NCBI GenBank assembly: GCA_037176885.1
Contig: JAWWNJ010000034.1
Location: 1,240,001 to 1,304,000 of the forward strand
Direction: 5' to 3'
Length of the DNA: 64,000 bases
From: Favolaschia claudopus
Lineage: Eukaryota; Basidiomycota; Agaricomycetes; Agaricales; Mycenaceae
The position numbers and the translations under genes were made by a program. How positions within the stretch are numbered: position 1 is the first letter of the stretch; each line of letters opens with the position of its first letter. The notes beneath the pieces are model-generated. The model made no database searches. It worked only from the letters and a program-made list of their open reading frames with translations, and was not told the DNA's origin. Shown piece by piece: positions 1 through 10,794 of this stretch.

Positions 1-1
1 C

Positions 2-400
2 GCTTTATTTGACGAAATACAAAACCGCAACGGATCGCGGACGCGTACCTTGTCCGGGGAATACCTAAGAAAATGCGTCTTATTTCAACAGGCTCTCTCA
101 ATAAAACAATACCAGCCAAGCTATTCCCATGGGTGGCTCCGGAAATGGGAATTCGAGGCCGATTGCGCCGCGCCCAAAACATGCCGTGCAGTGCGAGAGA
201 GTGTGTTGGGGGTTTGTATGGACAACGCTTTTGTTATATCTTTCACAAAGATGGAGAAGATACCAATATTGAAACAGTGCTGCTCGAAATGCGTCTCTCA
301 TCTCTGTGACTCCATCGATTCGGGACGCAAGAAAATGTGGGACGAGCTACCTGGTTTATTGGGTCTTCCTCCTTGGGATGAATTGGAGAACAGCCAGTAG
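2..400 (+). CDS. BTB-family protein, C-terminal exon only (5' end outside window)
   Basis: The frame is open from base 2 to a TAG at 398-400. The encoded 132 residues are the last exon of the same family as the genes at 6398, 7782, 9322 and 10795. Shared landmarks are a LRKWEFE-type segment, a C-x5-C pair, a second pair CSKCVSHLC, a GRKKMWDELP motif and the closing PPWDELEN. The BTB domain lies upstream of the window. Four conserved Cys plus nearby His suggest metal binding (inference). Its exon boundary cannot be placed because the upstream intron is not visible. Confidence 0.8.
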   Translation, partial: ALFDEIQNRNGSRTRTLSGEYLRKCVLFQQALSIKQYQPSYSHGWLRKWEFEADCAAPKTCRAVRESVLGVCMDNAFVISFTKMEKIPILKQCCSKCVSHLCDSIDSGRKKMWDELPGLLGLPPWDELENSQ

Positions 401-730
401 ATTTGAATCCGACCTCGCTTTACGTTTACCGGTTGTGAGCCCATGTTTCCGAGTATCAAGCCACCTCTCAATCGCATCTTAGGATTTGCATAATCAGTCG
501 CGACTTCGACTATACTCCATATCGTATTCAGAAATACTGTGTTGGGAGCCTGATCTAACTATGAACAATAGATTTCCATAGTCAGAGAGAGCACTACATA
601 CCTTACACCTCAAACTTCCAATCTCTTACATTTCCTTGAATCTGCGACTTCTCGATAGTAGTACAGCGACGTTCCATTGTAAACACGCATTTCATTCCAA
701 AGACCTTACGTATCAACCAACTACCAACAC
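401..730. other. Intergenic spacer, no gene seen
   Basis: About 330 bases between the BTB gene tail and the stop codon of the glutathione S-transferase. I see no ORF with family character, no RNA gene and no repeat. Confidence 0.6.
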
Positions 731-1774
731 CTAATACGAAGAGAAACTCTTCGCGCCGTCCTTAACCGCGACCCACGAAGCGCGCGCCGTCAGCTCGTTG
801 AACCACCTGCGAATCGATGAATAAAAATATCGAAGAAATACAAGCCCGCATAGCGTACCGAGTAACATTCGGCCCTTTCGTCGTCATCAAGTCGCATCCG
901 GCTGCTGCGAGCATAGAAGCGTAGGGGATGTGGAACAGGTCTGCGAGGGTTATCTCCTATCGTATAAATAGGTTCGGATGTTTAGCTGAGAAAAAAAAGG
1001 AAGGAAGAGACGCAGACGCACATCTCCCGCAAGATATTTTTGCTTGCCCAAAATCGCCTCATACCCATCCAACTTGGCACTCAGAGTCGAGACGCAGAAA
1101 TCATACGCGGATTGGTCGGTCGGCAGACCGCGCATCCTGGTTCAAGGAATTCAAGAGTCAGCGGCGAATATCATGGTTTAACGACAATAACGACGGGAAA
1201 ATATGCCCTCCCAATCAATCCGAATGATAGATAGTATGAACCTATGTAAAACTGAGGGCACTCACGGCTTGAACACCTTCTCCCTGACCGCTCCAGACGC
1301 ATACGGATCGAAATTCGAGTACTCGATCGACGCAGCCTGCTCGAAGAGCGCCTTGCCTTTGGTGTCCTTAGGGACGAGCGGGGAGACGCCAGCAGGGGCG
1401 CGGTATTTGTCGACGATGTAGCGGCAGATGGCGCGGCTTTCGAAGAGGGTGAGGCCGTCGTCTTCCTGGAATTAGCAGTCAGCGATATTTGCGTGAGTAC
1501 GAGATAAATAGGGTGTATAGGGATTCGAAACAAAAAACAAGCACGATGAGAGGGGAGGGGAGGAGAGGAGACGGGATATAATTGAAACTCGAAGGACACG
1601 TACGATATAAGGCACCTGCCCGAACGGCTGTTTCTCGAGATACGCCGCGGCTTTGTGTTCGCCCTTGGAGGGGTCAACGGGGACGAGCTCGAACGGGATT
1701 TTGTATTCGTGGAGAACGGTCGCGACGCGCCGCGTGCAGGTCGAGAGGGCGAAGCCGTGGAGTTTTAGGACCAT
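731..1774 (-). CDS. Glutathione S-transferase (phi/EF1Bgamma-like), 219 aa
   Basis: Five exons: 1774-1604, 1465-1266, 1136-1022, 956-859 and 806-731. They sum to 660 nt and hold frame throughout. The N-terminal thioredoxin-like half starts MVLKLHGFALSTCTRRV and carries the conserved QVPY and DGLTLFESRAICRYI signature that binds the gamma-glutamyl part of glutathione. The C-terminal helical half contains KLDGYEAIL, KYLAGDEITLADLFHIPY and WFNELTARASW, typical of fungal phi-type GSTs. Length matches the family (210-225 aa). The likely role is cytosolic conjugation of glutathione to electrophiles. A TATA-like CATATAAAATC lies about 150 nt upstream of the ATG. The start is the only in-frame ATG and begins directly at the family N-terminus. 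Confidence 0.95.
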
Positions 1775-2800
1775 GATTTTTTTGCTTGCTGTGTAGGCTT
1801 TCGTTCGTTGAGTGTTCAACTCGCTGAGAACTTGAAGTCGAGTGCGTTCAGTTGAGTTTGGTTGACTTAGTGAGTGCGAAAGTTCCTTGAGGAGGATGCA
1901 GACGTCGAGAAATTGGACCCAGATTTTATATGTAGCATCGCGAACCGTCGCCTCCCGGATAAAATGGCTAAATTTGGGTAATTTTCCGTCCCGCGTATGT
2001 TAAATACGGTGCGGGTTACCCACTGTTACTCAGCTTTGCACGGGATCGTGCTGGGATGACGAGGGTGGGTGTACGCGATTGGATTGGGATTTGGAAGACC
2101 CGGGAGAGGAAGTCATTCGAAAAGGGTAGAAGGATATGCGTGTCAAGAACGCCGGCGAGGACATGTATCGAATTGAATTGTGTATCCACCGCAGAGGATT
2201 TCCTGCTAGTAGCCAGCAAGGCTGCATGCGCACCAGTGCGGTCAAACTGTCAGTGGTCAGTCTCAGCGGGTGAAGAGGCAGTACTTAATACTGATAATTA
2301 TGACGATGACCATTCGCCTATTGCCTAACAATCATGCCTCGTGAGCACCCACGGTGGCCCACCCATATGCGGACTGACAAAGGAAGGAGCGCACGATTGG
2401 ATACAGTAACATAGTAAGTTAGCGGTCAATAGCAAGCGGCGTCACGACGTCGGATGACCGCCGTTCCGAGTCTTGGCAATGGACTGTCTGTCGACTTGAG
2501 GGCTGGGCCAAAAAAAAATTGGGACCTCAGCGAGAGCTTTCTTCACTTGAAGTTTCTTGGGAGGGCGGATAGTGAGTGGTGCGTGACCAACGAAGAGGAA
2601 AGGCAAGCGTAAAGAGAAGCGGAGACTTTCCTAGAAAGGAAATACAGACAGGTTTACCTGCTCGACGCAAAAGTACCCAATGATTGCATGCGTATAAGAT
2701 TTTTTTGCGGGGCGGGGCATACAAGCATAGGATAACAGTAAAAGCAACCACTCCCTCTCCGTCCAGCGTGCGGACCTCGAGCACTCGCCGTACACACCCT
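1775..2800. other. Intergenic region between GST and RPS4
   Basis: Contains the GST promoter (TATA-like element near 1925) and the 3' flank of the ribosomal protein gene. ORFs here look random. No repeat was recognised. Confidence 0.5.
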
Positions 2801-3866
2801 CTACTGCTCTGCAGCCCGTTTCCGCCTGAGGTCGCGCTCCTCGGAGATGGTGAGCTTGGTACCCTTGCCCTTGGGGAGGGATATCCAGGGCTTGTTGCCC
2901 TCGCCGATGACGAAGATGTTGGTTACACTGAGGGAGATGTCAGCGTCAGTCAGCGGCGGAGTCAAGGAGGAGGGTGAAGAGGGAAATGGAAAGGACAGAA
3001 GGACAGAGACACTCACCGAGTAGCAAACGTCCGCTCCAGCGAGTCCTTAACATGGACGATATCGAACCCTCCAATGTGCTTCTCACGGTGGACAATGACG
3101 CCCGCACGCCCCATGTTACGCCCGCCCGTGATGATACACATATTCCCAGTATCAAACTTGACAAAGTCGACGAGCTTGGCCTGGTCGATATCGTACTTGA
3201 CGGTATCGTTGACCTTGATCGCGGGGTCGGGGTAGCGGATGGTGCGCCCGTCGTGGGTGACGATGTGGGGGACACCCCCAGCGCCGACAGCGACGCGCTT
3301 GACCTTGAGGAGCTTGTACGTCGCCTCCTCGGGGGTGATGCGGTGGATGGCGAAGCGGCCCTTGACGTCGTACAGCAAGCGGAAGTGCTCGCCGGATTTC
3401 TCGATGGAGACGACGTCCATGAAGCCGGCGGGATAGGTCGGGTCTGTGCGGACCTTGTTGTCGATTTTGATGAGGCGCTGTTTGACGATGGAGAGGACTT
3501 CTTTGCCAGTCAGCGCGTACTTTAGGCGGTTGCGGAGGAAGACGGTGAGGGGGAGGGATTCGCGCAGTTTGTGGGGACCGGGCGATGGGCGGGGGGCCTA
3601 TATAGTATACGCTCTTCAGCATGGTCTACACCGCGAAAAGAGCAGAAAACGCACGTAGGTGCCGCTAAGCTTGTCGAGCATCCATGAAGAAGGCGCATTC
3701 AATCGCTTCAAGTGCTTTTTGGGTCCTCGCGCCTACATTACAAAAAAGTCGTCGTCAGCGTCATCCGGAATCTCCGCAACGAATCCATCGTTTTCAGCCG
3801 TTCAAAAGCGGGTTTTGGGGTGTAGATGGACTGCTGGGGAGTGTAGGGACAGAATAGACTTGCCAT
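2801..3866 (-). CDS. RPS4: 40S ribosomal protein S4 (eS4), 262 aa
   Basis: Four exons: 3866-3864 (ATG only), 3732-3655, 3597-3017 and 2927-2801. Total is 789 nt, in frame, giving 262 residues, the normal eS4 length. The protein begins [20 protein letters not shown] and carries the S4 RNA-binding region ([19 protein letters not shown]) and the central eS4 domain ([19 protein letters not shown]). The KOW region reads [17 protein letters not shown], and the tail reads [17 protein letters not shown]. It is a component of the small ribosomal subunit. The first intron follows the start codon directly and begins with GCAAGT instead of GTAAGT, a GC-AG intron. The other introns start GTGCGT and GTGAGT. 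Confidence 0.97.
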
Positions 3867-4674
3867 GTTGTGTTGTTGGGTGCCGGTCGACGGGTCTTGA
3901 CGAGGAGGAGGTCGGGGCGGTCGTCTGGCAGATTTTCCAGATCACAAGTCACACTAGGTCACATCTTTCGCACGATCATCCCTCAACCAAACAACCATCA
4001 TCACCTTCAGGCTTCGACTTGAACATCGTCGTCAGATCCGCCTCTCGCTGGCAAGCCTCAGCACCCTGGCTGCTCCGGACCTCCTTGTCTTCACAGCGCT
4101 GACAGAGTTTCTTGGCCTCAACTCAACTCTGCAGTCTGACGCTACTAGCCTACACGGCGTCAACGTCTCTGGCAAGTTCAAGGCGACTCGGCAAAGTGGC
4201 AGCTACTCAGGACAGCCTGAGTATTGGGAGGATACAATGAGCAGTCACTGGCAAATCTTCGCGACGCTCTATCAGTTTCGAACATGATGTGGGCGCGATC
4301 CCGGAGGAAATCATGGCTCGAGTCTAACGGGTCACCGGTCAGCTCACAGGCATTTCTTTAAAATTCGAAGGCAGGTTGTTGAAATGGCGTACATACTAAT
4401 TCAATCGCAAGCCAGAAAAAAAAATCCGCACAGGGATGGGAAGAAGGCGATATCCAGACTGGAACCCCCTTGCGCCGCTGCTTGACCTTCTAGAAGAAGA
4501 GCGACTGGGGCCTCTATCAATCTACACAACACAACCAATACACTAGTGGCTGGATGATAGCATTCGGGCGATTAATGACAATGTACACGTGAGCATAGGT
4601 TATCTGGATGAAGCCGAAGGTCAAATGGCGTTGAAATCAGGGGTATCCGGTAACGACTCAACAAGTCGCACATG
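3867..4674. other. Upstream region of RPS4, no further gene seen
   Basis: Promoter and 5' leader of the ribosomal protein gene plus about 600 bases without a convincing ORF, ending where repeat copy A begins. Confidence 0.5.
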
Positions 4675-5108
4675 CGGGTGCGTAAAATATACCCTTGAAC
4701 TTGAGGAAGCCTCATGACTTATTTTTGAACTGTTCAGAGAATTTGTGGCCAAAGCCACCGCGGCTTTACTCCGTTTTTTGCAGTCTCGGAAATTGAAAGG
4801 ATCGTTAACAGCGGGCTCAACGCCCAGACGAGTTTTGAGAAGTACGTATACGATCATACGATCCGTACCCCCGACCACTCGAGCTCAGATAGGTGCTGCC
4901 AGTGGTAGGTCGGAGGCGCCACTCAGTATTCGATCGTATAATTGATATTCGCCCAGAACTCGAATGTCCCGCTATCTAATCCCTTTAACTTATCAGCCAT
5001 ATCGAAGGACTCTGTGCTCCAGCCCCAAGCCGTGTCTCAAGACATGAATCAAGCCCATCCCTCAACCTGTCTTTCGTAGTTGTTAAACTCATCCGCGTAC
5101 ATTGCGAT
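4675..5108 (+). repeat. Flanking repeat, copy A
   Basis: About 435 bases that align in the same orientation with 12200-12637. Shared blocks include GTCTCGGAAATTGAAA, GGCTCAACGCCCAGACGAGTTT, CGATCCGTACCCCCGACCAC, GTAGGTCGGAGGCG, AGCCATATCGAAGG and GTGTCTCAAGACA. Small insertions and substitutions separate the copies, so both are old. No open reading frame survives in both. It ends just before the BTB fragment at 5.3 kb. Confidence 0.8.
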
Positions 5109-5335
5109 GGACTCGTTTGATGATCTCCTTCAAAGCTACGGTTAGCCTATCTTCTCACCGTCAACTTGAACCAACTAATCAAATATATTAATATTATGTT
5201 CACTATAAAACCACGCAACTCCTGCATAGACAGGCTTCGAGATGTAAGCGGGTTCCTTATTTTATTAACTTCGACCTTGAATGACTGACCGTCTGATAGC
5301 TTCCTGAGATGTACTCGAATAGATTGCGACTGTAG

Positions 5336-5634
5336 CATGCAACAATTTCAGCGCGGTCGTACCCTGGGGTGGGCAAGAACATGGAATTTCGACGACTGCA
5401 CAACCGAGTCGCGCTGTACATCAATGCGAGCCCTTGCGTTGGCCGGATATATGGAAGGGAGCGGCATGTTTAACCACTTTGCAAAGCCGACCGAATTGAG
5501 ACTTCATCAGTTTTGTCCAGCGTGCAGTGCTAATATCGAGGAGTGTATCGTCATGGAACGCAAAAAGATGTGGGAGGATCTTCCAATTAAAGTTCAACCT
5601 TCCGCCTTGGAGCGAATTGAAGAATGAGGGATGA
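5336..5634 (+). pseudogene. BTB-family fragment: C-terminal exon only, frameshifted
   Basis: Reads MQQFQRGRTLGWARTWNFDD, then the paired-Cys region FCPACSANIEECI and RKKMWEDLP, matching the last exon of the neighbouring BTB genes. After RKKMWEDLP the family ending (FNLPPWSELKN) continues in a different frame, ending at 5634, so a 1-2 base change near 5588-5592 broke the frame. No BTB domain or middle exon precedes it. Upstream sequence back to about 5110 is degenerate and borders the flanking repeat, so this is a decayed remnant rather than a short gene. Confidence 0.75.
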
Positions 5635-5799
5635 GCTATGTATACCATCCATGCCATTGTACGAATTACTTTATATACACTTGCTGTAAATTGTTTGCTG
5701 TACCTGCAACAATGTTGCTTTTGAATTTACTATTTTTCGGGTCCATCATCCATGCTGTGCCGGATCAGTCCATCAAGACAAAACACTTTTCTCCCCAAC

Positions 5800-6322
5800 A
5801 TGTCGGCGAAGCCCTCCGCCAAACGCCAACGCACCGAACACGCGCCCCTGACGCGTTCCAATACGTGGAGAAGTGACGGAAATGTCGTTTTACAAGCCGG
5901 AAATACCCAATATCGCGTTCATTGGAGCGTTCTGTCCCTACATTCCCCAGTCTTTCACGACATGCAGGGACTGCCCCAGCCACCCGAACAGCCCATCATC
6001 GAGGGATGTCCCGTAATAGAGCTTTTAGATGACCCCCAGGATGTTGAATATCTTCTAGAGGCACTGTATACCCCGTACGTGTGCTTGTCTTAATTGAAGT
6101 TGTGGTACAAAACATATTTCGGTCTCACATTGAAATCATAGGACGTTTCTAGGCCAGAAAAAGATTCCCTTTCCCGCTGTTGGTGCTTTAATACGCCTGG
6201 GACGGAAATATGAATTCAAAGCTCTCTTCGACTTGGTAGTGGGACGTCTTGCATCTGAATTCCCTACGACCCTCAAAGGATATGACGCTATGAAAAACGA
6301 ATACTCTTCCATCATATACTAA
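5800..6322 (+). CDS. Truncated BTB-domain protein, 151 aa
   Basis: Two exons: 5800-6074 and 6142-6322 (456 nt). The start MSAKPSAKRQRTEHAP and the first intron position (codon split CC|G after ALYTP) match the full-length copies. The BTB/POZ fold region (VLQAGNTQYRVHWSVLSLHS, then MQGLPQP and DDPQDVEYLLEAL) is complete, as is the first helical part (PFPAVGALIRLGRKYEFKAL). The protein then stops at TAA shortly after FPTTLKGYD. The remaining ~160 residues, including the Cys-rich C-terminal exon, are absent; the next BTB gene starts 76 bases later. It may act as a dimerisation-only BTB protein or be a decaying copy. Confidence 0.75.
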
Positions 6323-6397
6323 CAAGAGGCTACCAACCCTAACCTAACTCCGCACGCCACTGGCAGAATAAGTAGGAACTTCCTCTCATTTTCTTCC

Positions 6398-7475
6398 ATG
6401 TCCTCTGAGCGCCCAGCTGCAAAGCGCCAAAGGACCGAAAACGCGCCTAGAGTAACACGCTCAGAAACGTGGAGAGATGATGGAAATGTTGTCTTACAGG
6501 CAGGAAATGTCCAATTTCGCGCACATTGGAGCGTACTCGCGCTACATTCGTCTGTATTTAGCGACATGCGCGGCCTGCCCCAACCCCCCGATCAGCCTAC
6601 CGTTGAAGGATGCGCTGTTATTGAGCTTTCTGACGACTCTGCCGACGTCGAGTACCTGCTCAAGGCTCTCTACATTCCGTTCGTGCTCCTGAACTATCTT
6701 GTGCGGAAGCTTGATCGTTCTGACGAAATACTATTAATCTCATCACTTGTGTAGCTCTTTCCACTGCGAGAAGGCCCTTCCGTTGCCGGTGATTGGGGCT
6801 CTCCTTAGATTGGGTCGCAAGTATGACATCAAATATCTTTTTGATTCAGCCGTGGCTCGTCTTACATCTGAATTCCCGGCCACACTGCAAGAATACGACA
6901 TCGCGCAGTCCTCCAACCTCGAGCAGGGTATTCAGGGCTCTTCTACTCCCTTCGATATCATAACGTTGGCACACGAAAATCAAATCTTTACCGTCCTCCC
7001 AGTCGCTTATTTTTGGGCGGCATCGTACACACCGGTAAGCACTAATTAGTCGAATGGAATGTTTGGTGACTGGCTGATACTGAGCTCACAGGGCACACTC
7101 TTTGAAATCAATGATAACCAAGGGATACCTCCGATCCCGCCGATACATCTACGCAGATGGATCTCAGGCAGAGAAAGCCTTATCACGAAGCAATTATTGC
7201 CTTCCTATGTACTTGGATGGATCGCAAAATGGGATTTCAAAGACTGCACAACCATGGTTACATGTAGGACCCTTCGAGAGGCGATCTTCGGCACATGTCT
7301 GAGAGAGCGTTTGATGTTGGCTCTAACCAAAGGGGAAGGATGGGTAACGCACCTTTGCCAGAATTGTCGTGGCCACGCGGAGAAATTAATGTCGGCCGGG
7401 CGCGAGAAGATTTGGAACGAATTGCCAGAGATTTTTGATCGTCCTCCTTGGGCTGAGTTGAAGAACGACTGGTGA
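6398..7475 (+). CDS. BTB/POZ-domain protein with Cys-rich C-terminus, 314 aa
   Basis: Three exons: 6398-6678, 6755-7034 and 7092-7475 (281+280+384 nt), in frame. The architecture is a short basic N-terminus (AAKRQRTENAP), a BTB/POZ domain at about residues 20-110 (VLQAGNVQFRAHWSVLALHS), a helical linker (LLRLGRKYDIKYLFDSAV) and a C-terminal region with paired Cys (LCQNCRGH) ending PPWAELKNDW. BTB domains mediate dimerisation and often recruit cullin-3 ligases; the role of this fungal subfamily is not known to me. Exon lengths are identical to the copy at 7782, which indicates recent tandem duplication. No linked cullin or Kelch region is seen. Confidence 0.85.
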
Positions 7476-7781
7476 ACCTTCTTTTACCTGTATTGTCCTC
7501 AAATATTTCAATACAATCTTTGTTTTCGGGCTTGCTTGCCATCTCTCGTGCTCTTGTTCCTGTTCAGACTATCTTCTACTATGCATGTACTATACATCCA
7601 CCGTCCAGTTGGCAACCAGAATACGGGAAGTTCTTCGAGTTGAACCAATGAAAGCGTATAACTTGCGAGGAACGAGCTACAAGTGTAGCGTCTGTCTTAG
7701 ATCTCGAGAGACTAATGAAAGCGGATCAGCCCTAAATAGGGCAATCACCGGCGTGCCGATTTCAACTTACTCTTGACCATC

Positions 7782-8838
7782 ATGTCCTCGACGGAAGCCT
7801 CCCCAGCCAAACGCCAACGAACCGATGATGCTCACACAAACCGCTCGGATATATGGAAGAGTGATGGAAGCGTCGTTTTACAAGCCGCAAATGTGCAATT
7901 CCGGGTTCACTGGAGTGTTCTTGCGCAGCATTCACCCGTGTTCAGCGACATGCAGGGACTACCACAGCCGGCTGAACACCACAGCGTAGAAGGTTGTCCC
8001 GTAGTCGAACTTTTTGATGATCCTGAAGATGTTGAGAACTTACTCAATGCGCTGTACACTCCGTTGGTGGCAAGCAATTCTTTACGGTGTCTATAGTATT
8101 GAATCTCCTAATTGCAGGTCTTTCCACTGCCAAGATGTTCTCCCATTTCCTGTCATTCGGGCTCTTGTTCGACTAGGGCGCAAATACGATTTCAAATATC
8201 TGTTTGATTCAGCTGTTGCGCGCATTGCCTCTGAACTGCCAACAACTCTTGATGAGTACGACACGAAAACGGCGCTGTTCTACAAAACGATCGAAGAGTA
8301 TAAAGGGTTGACTTTTGACTTGATATCACTTGCCAGTGAGAGCGGAATCATGACTGCGCTCCCAATTGCCTATTACCGTGTCTTGAAGTGGGGCGTGGTG
8401 AGTGGCAACAAATTAATACAACGCTAAATATTGTTTGTATCTGACGCACTTCAGGCTAGACTTCTCCAAGGAGTGGATAAACTAGACGGCTCGGTAGCAT
8501 TCCTTTCCCCCCTCGACTTGAGCAGATGCGTTATTGCCCGCGAAAAGCTTCTGATGAAGCAATTCCAACCCGGTTATTCGTTGGGATGGGCGCGGAAATG
8601 GGCCTTTGACGACTGTACCGGGTCTACAGTATGCTCGAGCGCGCGGGAGGGGGTTTTGGCGAAGTATATGGACCAAGCTCTCATGGGCGCTTTGTTGAGA
8701 CCGTCAGAGCTCAAGGGGTTCAAATTCTGCTCGGCCTGTGCTAAGCATGCGCATGACTGTATTATCTCTGGACGGAAGAAAATGTGGGCAGAGTTGCCTG
8801 GTGTTTTCGGCCTTCCTGCGTGGAAAGATCTGAAGTGA
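7782..8838 (+). CDS. BTB/POZ-domain protein with Cys-rich C-terminus, 314 aa
   Basis: Exons 7782-8062, 8118-8397 and 8455-8838 (281+280+384 nt), exactly the exon sizes of the 6398 gene. The start is the ATG in ACCATCATGTCC; it aligns with the other copies. It carries the N-terminal PAKRQRTDDA motif, the BTB domain (FRVHWSVLAQHSPVFSDM), the helical linker (LVRLGRKYDFKYLFDSAV) and the C-terminal block SLGWARKWAFDDC, FCSACAKH, GRKKMWAELP and PAWKDLK. The donors are GTTGGT and GTGAGT, and both acceptors are YAG. Confidence 0.87.
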
Positions 8839-9321
8839 CCGATGGTAAGTCTCTGTCTTTGAATCTTTGGGGTTCAGTTCTGATATTCGGTTTCTGGCTA
8901 TTTAGAGTCCTCTGTTCAACCAAGATCCAGAACTCCGAGTCGCTCCAGTTTGTCTATTCTTTCTCCCACATCATTCTGTCAATCGTACTTGAGTACGATC
9001 CGGGTACTCGAAATTCACGCATTCCTTTACTCAACACTCCCATAGCTTGGTTTCGCTACAGTGAAGATTGCTTCAATGGGACGACGAAATTAGCTTTTAG
9101 AATCTCTGGCAACTTGTATGATTCTGTCAAGTCAACTCTGAATTGTAGGATAGCATCGTGATTTTTTTTTCTGCGGGAATCTTGTTTTCTCCAGTGAAAT
9201 ATACGAGAGTCAAGACAAATTTTATTCAAACAAATTTCGACAGGTTGTAAATTCGGATCAGGCGAGTCATTGATCGAAACTACGTAATCAATTCGAACTC
9301 GTTCTTCCTCTTTTCGCCACC
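8839..9321. other. Intergenic region between BTB copies
   Basis: About 480 bases with no gene. It holds the likely 3' end of the upstream BTB gene and the promoter of the next. Confidence 0.5.
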
Positions 9322-10395
9322 ATGTCCTCCGCCGAATTTGAGTCTCCGTCAGCCAAACGGCAAAGGATAGACGACGCGGAGATTATCCGTTCAGACATTT
9401 GGAAGTCGGACGGAAGTGTCATTCTCCAAGCCGAAAACATTCAATTCCGCGTTCACTGGAGTGTCCTCGCGCAAAACTCTTCAGTCTTTAGTGACATGGC
9501 AGGTTTACCTCAGCCATCGGATGAACCCACTATCGAAGGATGTGCAATTGTCGAGCTAACAGACGATGCAGTTGACGTCGAATTTCTCCTCAAGGCACTT
9601 TACATCCCGTTAGTATTGGCAATCTTTCTCCGGTTTCGTCTCTTGATGTTGAATCGGTTTCCTAGCACGTTTCATAGTCAAATCCTTCTCCCACTTGCTG
9701 CTGTGGGTGCCATCATTCGCCTTAGCCGCAAGTACGATATAAAGGACCTGTTCGATTCGGCGGTGGCGCGTCTGACCTCTGAATTTCCTACCACACTGGA
9801 TGAATACGACACCATTTCGAAGGACCCGACTAGATTCAAAAGAATCGAGCAGTATGATGGCCTTTTGTTTGACATGATCGCTCTCGCGAGCAAAAATTAC
9901 ATCCTCACTCCGCTGCCTTGTGCCTATTATACGCTTGTGCGGAGGTACTCGATTGTAAATCCGATTTGCTTTCATGATAGAAACCAGTCGCTGACTATGA
10001 CAAAGGCAGCCCTTTTCCGTGGTGTCCAACATGATGGCACTCTGTCTTCTATCAGCGGAGTCGACTTGAGCAGATGCGCTGCAGCACACGAAAAGCTTCT
10101 AGTGAAGCAACTACAGCCTGGATATACTTTAGGATGGACGCGGAAATGGGACTTTGAAGGGCAGTGTACCTCTTCTCGGTGCCAAGGGATACGGAGCTTT
10201 GCACTTGCGCATCATTTGGATAATTCTTGGATCGACGCATTGGCCAGTCCTACTGCCTTGGACAGAATGGGTTATTGTCCATCTTGTACCAGACACGTAA
10301 ACGAAGCAGTCACAGCTGGGCGGAGACGAATCTGGAATGAACTGCCTAGTTTTTTCGACCTCCCACCTTGGGGACAGTTGAGAAACGGCGACTAG
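9322..10395 (+). CDS. BTB/POZ-domain protein, 321 aa if spliced (357 aa if both introns are retained)
   Basis: By alignment to its neighbours the exons are 9322-9608, 9666-9954 and 10006-10395 (966 nt). The removed segments are 57 and 51 nt, both multiples of three and both free of stops, so the unspliced frame is also open from start to stop. BTB domain, linker (IIRLSRKYDIKDLFDSAV) and Cys-rich tail (CTSSRC, YCPSCTRH, GRRRIWNELP, PPWGQLRNGD) are complete. The start ATG sits in a good context (CACCATGTCC). The intron ends (GTTAGT...CTAG and GTAAAT...AAAG) are where the other copies splice, so I favour splicing. Confidence 0.85.
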   Translation: MSSAEFESPSAKRQRIDDAEIIRSDIWKSDGSVILQAENIQFRVHWSVLAQNSSVFSDMAGLPQPSDEPTIEGCAIVELTDDAVDVEFLLKALYIPLVLAIFLRFRLLMLNRFPSTFHSQILLPLAAVGAIIRLSRKYDIKDLFDSAVARLTSEFPTTLDEYDTISKDPTRFKRIEQYDGLLFDMIALASKNYILTPLPCAYYTLVRRYSIVNPICFHDRNQSLTMTKAALFRGVQHDGTLSSISGVDLSRCAAAHEKLLVKQLQPGYTLGWTRKWDFEGQCTSSRCQGIRSFALAHHLDNSWIDALASPTALDRMGYCPSCTRHVNEAVTAGRRRIWNELPSFFDLPPWGQLRNGD

Positions 10396-10794
10396 AATTC
10401 TGCGCTCATTGCGCTTTCCATCACGGTGTTTAGTTCATGAAAGAGTCGTTTGAACGTGACGCCTCGACCAACTGTAACCTCTCTTACTAGATTCTCCTCT
10501 GCTTGACATCTTCTCTCTATCGATATCTGCATACTTTTCGCTCTCTCTGCATGATTTCGAACATGAATGCAATGTGCCAGCCTGGCAGGCTCAGCTCGCT
10601 TGCCGACCGATTGATATATACTGGTATAATATAGAGTAGCTCTAGTAGTCGACCTAGGACCGCGGGAATGACATCGATTCACCTCAGTCATGGTGCAAAA
10701 CTTGAAAGAGTGTTGAAAATTACTGATCGTCGAATTAGTATCACGTGAATAACAAATAGTCATGCTGCATGCATCTCTTTCGATTCTTCTCACC
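10396..10794. other. Intergenic region between BTB copies
   Basis: About 400 bases without a gene or a recognised repeat. Confidence 0.5.

Noticed and set aside
1171..1677. 168-aa minus-strand ORF overlapping the GST gene
   Set aside because: It runs through GST exon 2 in another frame and through two introns; the GST exons explain the region fully.
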